Shown in pieces: positions 62,011 through 64,000 of a stretch of DNA of 64,000 bases; within the stretch, counting starts at the first letter, position 1; each line of letters starts with the position of its first letter. The notes under the pieces were generated by a model, which made no database searches, was not told where the DNA came from, and was given only the letters and a program-made list of their open reading frames with translations. The position numbers and the translations under genes are program-made. Origin of the DNA: Anas platyrhynchos (taxonomy: Eukaryota > Chordata > Aves > Anseriformes > Anatidae). The stretch lies in contig NC_092597.1 of NCBI RefSeq assembly GCF_047663525.1, positions 19,552,501 to 19,616,500 on the forward strand, written 5' to 3'.

Positions 62011-63240
62011 ACAAAACAAACAAATAAAATCCACACTGACATGAAAATTGACTATCAAAATAATTAATTTCCCTGTTTACTTCTGACCACTGAGAGATTT
62101 ATTCTGGTCAAATATGGTGATGTTTATAAAATGGGAGCGAAGAAAAAGGGAAATATCCATAGAGGCAGGAATCTTTAGCTCTGGATGTGAGGTAGGGTGC
62201 CAATAGCCATAACAAATGTCTGAATCTGGCATCCTAAAATATGAATGTGTTCAAGAGAGAATAAGCCAAGCCAACCTCTGTGGTGCGTGAAGGTGAAGGA
62301 GATGCCTAGGAGGTGAGGGCGAACAGATGGGAGTGAGAGTGCTTAGAGTTTAAGCAATAACTCTATTGTTTAGATCTACTTCTTTTGTCTTTCCTGGCTT
62401 TCCTGGAGCCCTCACTCATGCTTTGGTACTGGCTGTCCTGTGACATGAAATGTCAAGGCTGTTGGCAAAGCCTGGCCACACTGCCATGAGTTTCCAGTGT
62501 GGGGTCAACACTGATATCCCACCAAATCCGCAATGCATGTAGACCAGGACCCAGCTGCTCCGTCCACCCCTACAAGGAGCAAATAGAGGAGAAGCGCTCT
62601 GATGGCTTTTTACCCAGGGATGCACACTTCAAATCTACTCTTCCAAAATACATCAGCAAAGAAATTAATGATCAAATGCACTGTTTATGCGTTCATGATG
62701 TGAGCAGATTGGAGGGTCAGCCAGAGAGTTGGGCACTGGATACGTGTTGATATTTTCAGGATTTTATTTTTTTTTTTTGCATATAATCATGATTAAGGTT
62801 ATAGTCCAACTTGACAGACACTATCAAACTGTGGGATAAAACATCTCATCATTTTAGAAATAGTGTATAAAAATGGAGATACTAAAATATTTAGTGTAAG
62901 ACCTCACAGACATCAGTGTCTCAAAAATAGACTCTCAATCTTGATCTCAAAGAAGGGACAAGATAAGTTCATTAGCCCTAAGGAGATCAAAGAATCATAG
63001 GCTTCAAGTAGAGATCCCAAGGGCACATCTCAAAAAACTCCTGTCATGGCGTGATGATTTTCAGGTGGACATCAATCCTGGTGGATATTTGTGCAATCTG
63101 TTTTTAAAAAAATTTGATGTTTGATTAAATCCTTTATACTGGTCCATATGCGCAGATGCTATTCCCTTCTACCATCATCCTGGAGTTCACAGTCTCTCAT
63201 AATAGCAGGGTTTTCATTCCTTTGGACCTGTGAGCAAAAA
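62011..63240. other. noncoding block
   Basis: No supported gene. About 62985-63045 (caaagaatcataggcttcaagtagagatcccaag…) has a faint antisense-CR1 look (agaatcatag…ttggaagagatct) but is too diverged to call. A T13 run is at 62766-62778. Confidence 0.6.
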
Positions 63241-63289
63241 CTGTCTTTAATATAATATTCAGCAACTTATAGATTTCTTTGGAAAACTG

Positions 63290-63366
63290 AAAAAAGAAAA
63301 AAAAAAAAAAGTGGTTTGTGGCATAAAAGGGAGGAAAAAAAGAAGGAAAAAAGAAAAAAAAAAAGA
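63290..63366. repeat. interrupted polypurine tract
   Basis: Two A-rich purine segments (63290-63310 and 63330-63366, with A and G only) are separated by gtggtttgtggcat. Minus-strand ORFs across it are Phe-rich artefacts. Confidence 0.88.
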
Positions 63367-63555
63367 ATGGCATTCGGAAAAAAAGGACAACCCTGTCAAA
63401 ACATGACAGCTGATCCACTGCCTGTTTTATGCTATTCATAGAAAATGCCAAATTCTGCAAATAGTAACCACATGTACATCGGCTTCGCAGACTCAATGTT
63501 CTGCTGCAAAATGAGACGTTCTGTATTTTAGTGTGTCATCAAAGGCAGTGAAAAT
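63367..63555. other. unique noncoding DNA
   Basis: Leads into the CpG-retaining block. Nothing specific recognised. Confidence 0.5.
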
Positions 63556-63860
63556 ATCACTCCAGCCTCCTAGGCTTAACCCTCTGGTCTCTCAACTGTT
63601 AAAAGTTTAATTCGATGGCGGTGGGAGAGAACAGCAACACATCCAGCTTTGTGAGCGGTGTTAACGGAGCTGCCTAATGTATGCCAGTTGCACATAAAGT
63701 CAATTAACAAATCTGTTACCGCGCCATTTTTATTCATAGCCATGAGACCATTAAAGCGACAAGACTGCATCTGACGTTTATGATCTTGTTCGCGTTGCCA
63801 GAGGAAGGGGGGGGGTGGGGGTGGAATCAACTTTGTGGCTCTGTAGCATGAGAGAAATAG
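63556..63860. promoter_or_regulatory. candidate conserved noncoding element, strongest in the window
   Basis: Ten CpGs between 63613 and 63794 (63613, 63619, 63656, 63665, 63720, 63722, 63757, 63774, 63791, 63793) in DNA that is not otherwise GC-rich, together with intact AT-rich motif strings (aagtcaattaacaaat, ttttattcatag, ccattaaagcg). The minus strand is open for 96 codons (63576-63866) across the entire block, but I recognise no protein and the N-terminal Pro run comes from the G-run at 63807-63823. Enhancer-like constraint, an unannotated exon or an exon-flanking element are the alternatives. Confidence 0.45.
63807..63823. repeat. G-rich run (G9 T G5 T G2 type)
   Basis: Nearly pure G for about 17 bases. 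Together with nearby G pairs it could form a G-quadruplex on the + strand. Confidence 0.85.
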
Positions 63861-63962
63861 CACCATTCAGAGACATAAGGGCTCTTGAGCAAATGCCGGA
63901 GCTTCTGAAGTCTTTTTCTCATCTCGGTCCTCACCCCACCCCCCTTTTCCCAGTCCCTCCTC

Positions 63963-63990
63963 TTCTAACCCCCTTGCTTGTGCCTTTCAG
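63963..63990 (+). other. candidate 3' splice acceptor at the window edge
   Basis: ttctaac (63963-63969) is a near-ideal branchpoint with its A at 63968. It is followed by a pyrimidine-rich stretch and tttcag ending at 63990, 22 bases downstream of that A. The preceding 60 bases are also pyrimidine-rich (ccccaccccccctttt, tccctcc). The ten remaining bases (gtttcatttc) are open in all three frames. If used, an exon begins at 63991 on the + strand and the window would be the end of an intron. Single-site evidence only. Confidence 0.4.
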
Positions 63991-64000
63991 GTTTCATTTC

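Noticed and set aside
62985..63045. possible second antisense CR1 3' end (agaatcatagg…)
   Set aside because: Only one octamer-like copy is visible and the following sequence does not follow the CR1 pattern closely.
1..64000. CRISPR arrays, prophage, operons or other prokaryotic systems
   Set aside because: No regularly spaced repeats, no dense coding and no ribosome binding sites. The MIR and CR1 remnants and microsatellites mark this as vertebrate nuclear DNA.
1..64000. endogenous retrovirus or intact DNA transposon
   Set aside because: No long terminal repeat pair, primer-binding site, polymerase-like reading frame or terminal inverted repeats with a transposase frame were seen.

Overview
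The window reads as about 64 kb of vertebrate (amniote) nuclear DNA, and most likely avian. It is AT-rich and CpG-poor, full of A/T homopolymers and short microsatellites, and carries few interspersed repeats. The one clear LINE fragment (about 61.94-62.01 kb) is an antisense 3' end of a bird-type CR1 element, with degenerate copies of its terminal octamer. The other recognisable elements are very old: several MIR/CORE-SINE remnants, one SINE/LINE 3' end of the type that ends in 'gatgaaagg.gctatataaatgcaag' plus ATT repeats, and one ancient foldback repeat. The bird assignment is an inference from this repeat profile.

I found no protein-coding gene, rRNA, tRNA, CRISPR array or intact mobile element that I can support. 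The longest open frames (199 codons at 51.8-52.4 kb, 169 at 21.1-21.6 kb, 167 on the minus strand at 13.6-14.1 kb, 157 at 48.4-48.9 kb) match no family I know. Several run into homopolymers, and none sits between convincing splice sites. The window is best described as intergenic or intronic DNA, probably part of a gene desert or a very long intron.

Layout. 0-2.6 kb: AT-rich unique DNA. 2.6-3.3 kb: two unusually CpG-retaining unique segments flanking an A28/(GA)n tract. 4.1-4.3 kb: ancient foldback repeat. 5.5-7.2 kb: unique DNA with homeodomain-type motifs. 10.5-11.7 kb: two MIR remnants in opposite orientations. 13-24 kb: mostly featureless unique DNA, with a perfect 13-bp GC-rich hairpin at 23.68 kb. 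24.0-24.4, 34.6-34.9, 39.97-40.56, 45.86-46.35, 53.1-53.5, 58.8-59.05 and 63.56-63.86 kb: candidate conserved noncoding elements, picked out by eye from clustered CpGs and intact transcription-factor-like motifs. 29.26-31.21 kb: dense cluster of long poly-T tracts. 45.54-45.64 kb: a stretch of about 104 bases made almost only of A and C. 52.3, 56.3-56.7 and 58.1-58.3 kb: the longest simple repeats.

The right edge ends with a textbook 3' splice-site arrangement (branchpoint-like ttctaac, pyrimidine tract, ttcag at 63990) directly downstream of the most CpG-rich noncoding block. This makes it plausible that an exon starts at 63991 and lies mainly outside the window. No gene network can be described. 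If the window has a function, it is most likely cis-regulatory. No alignment was possible, so every conservation statement is a prediction.
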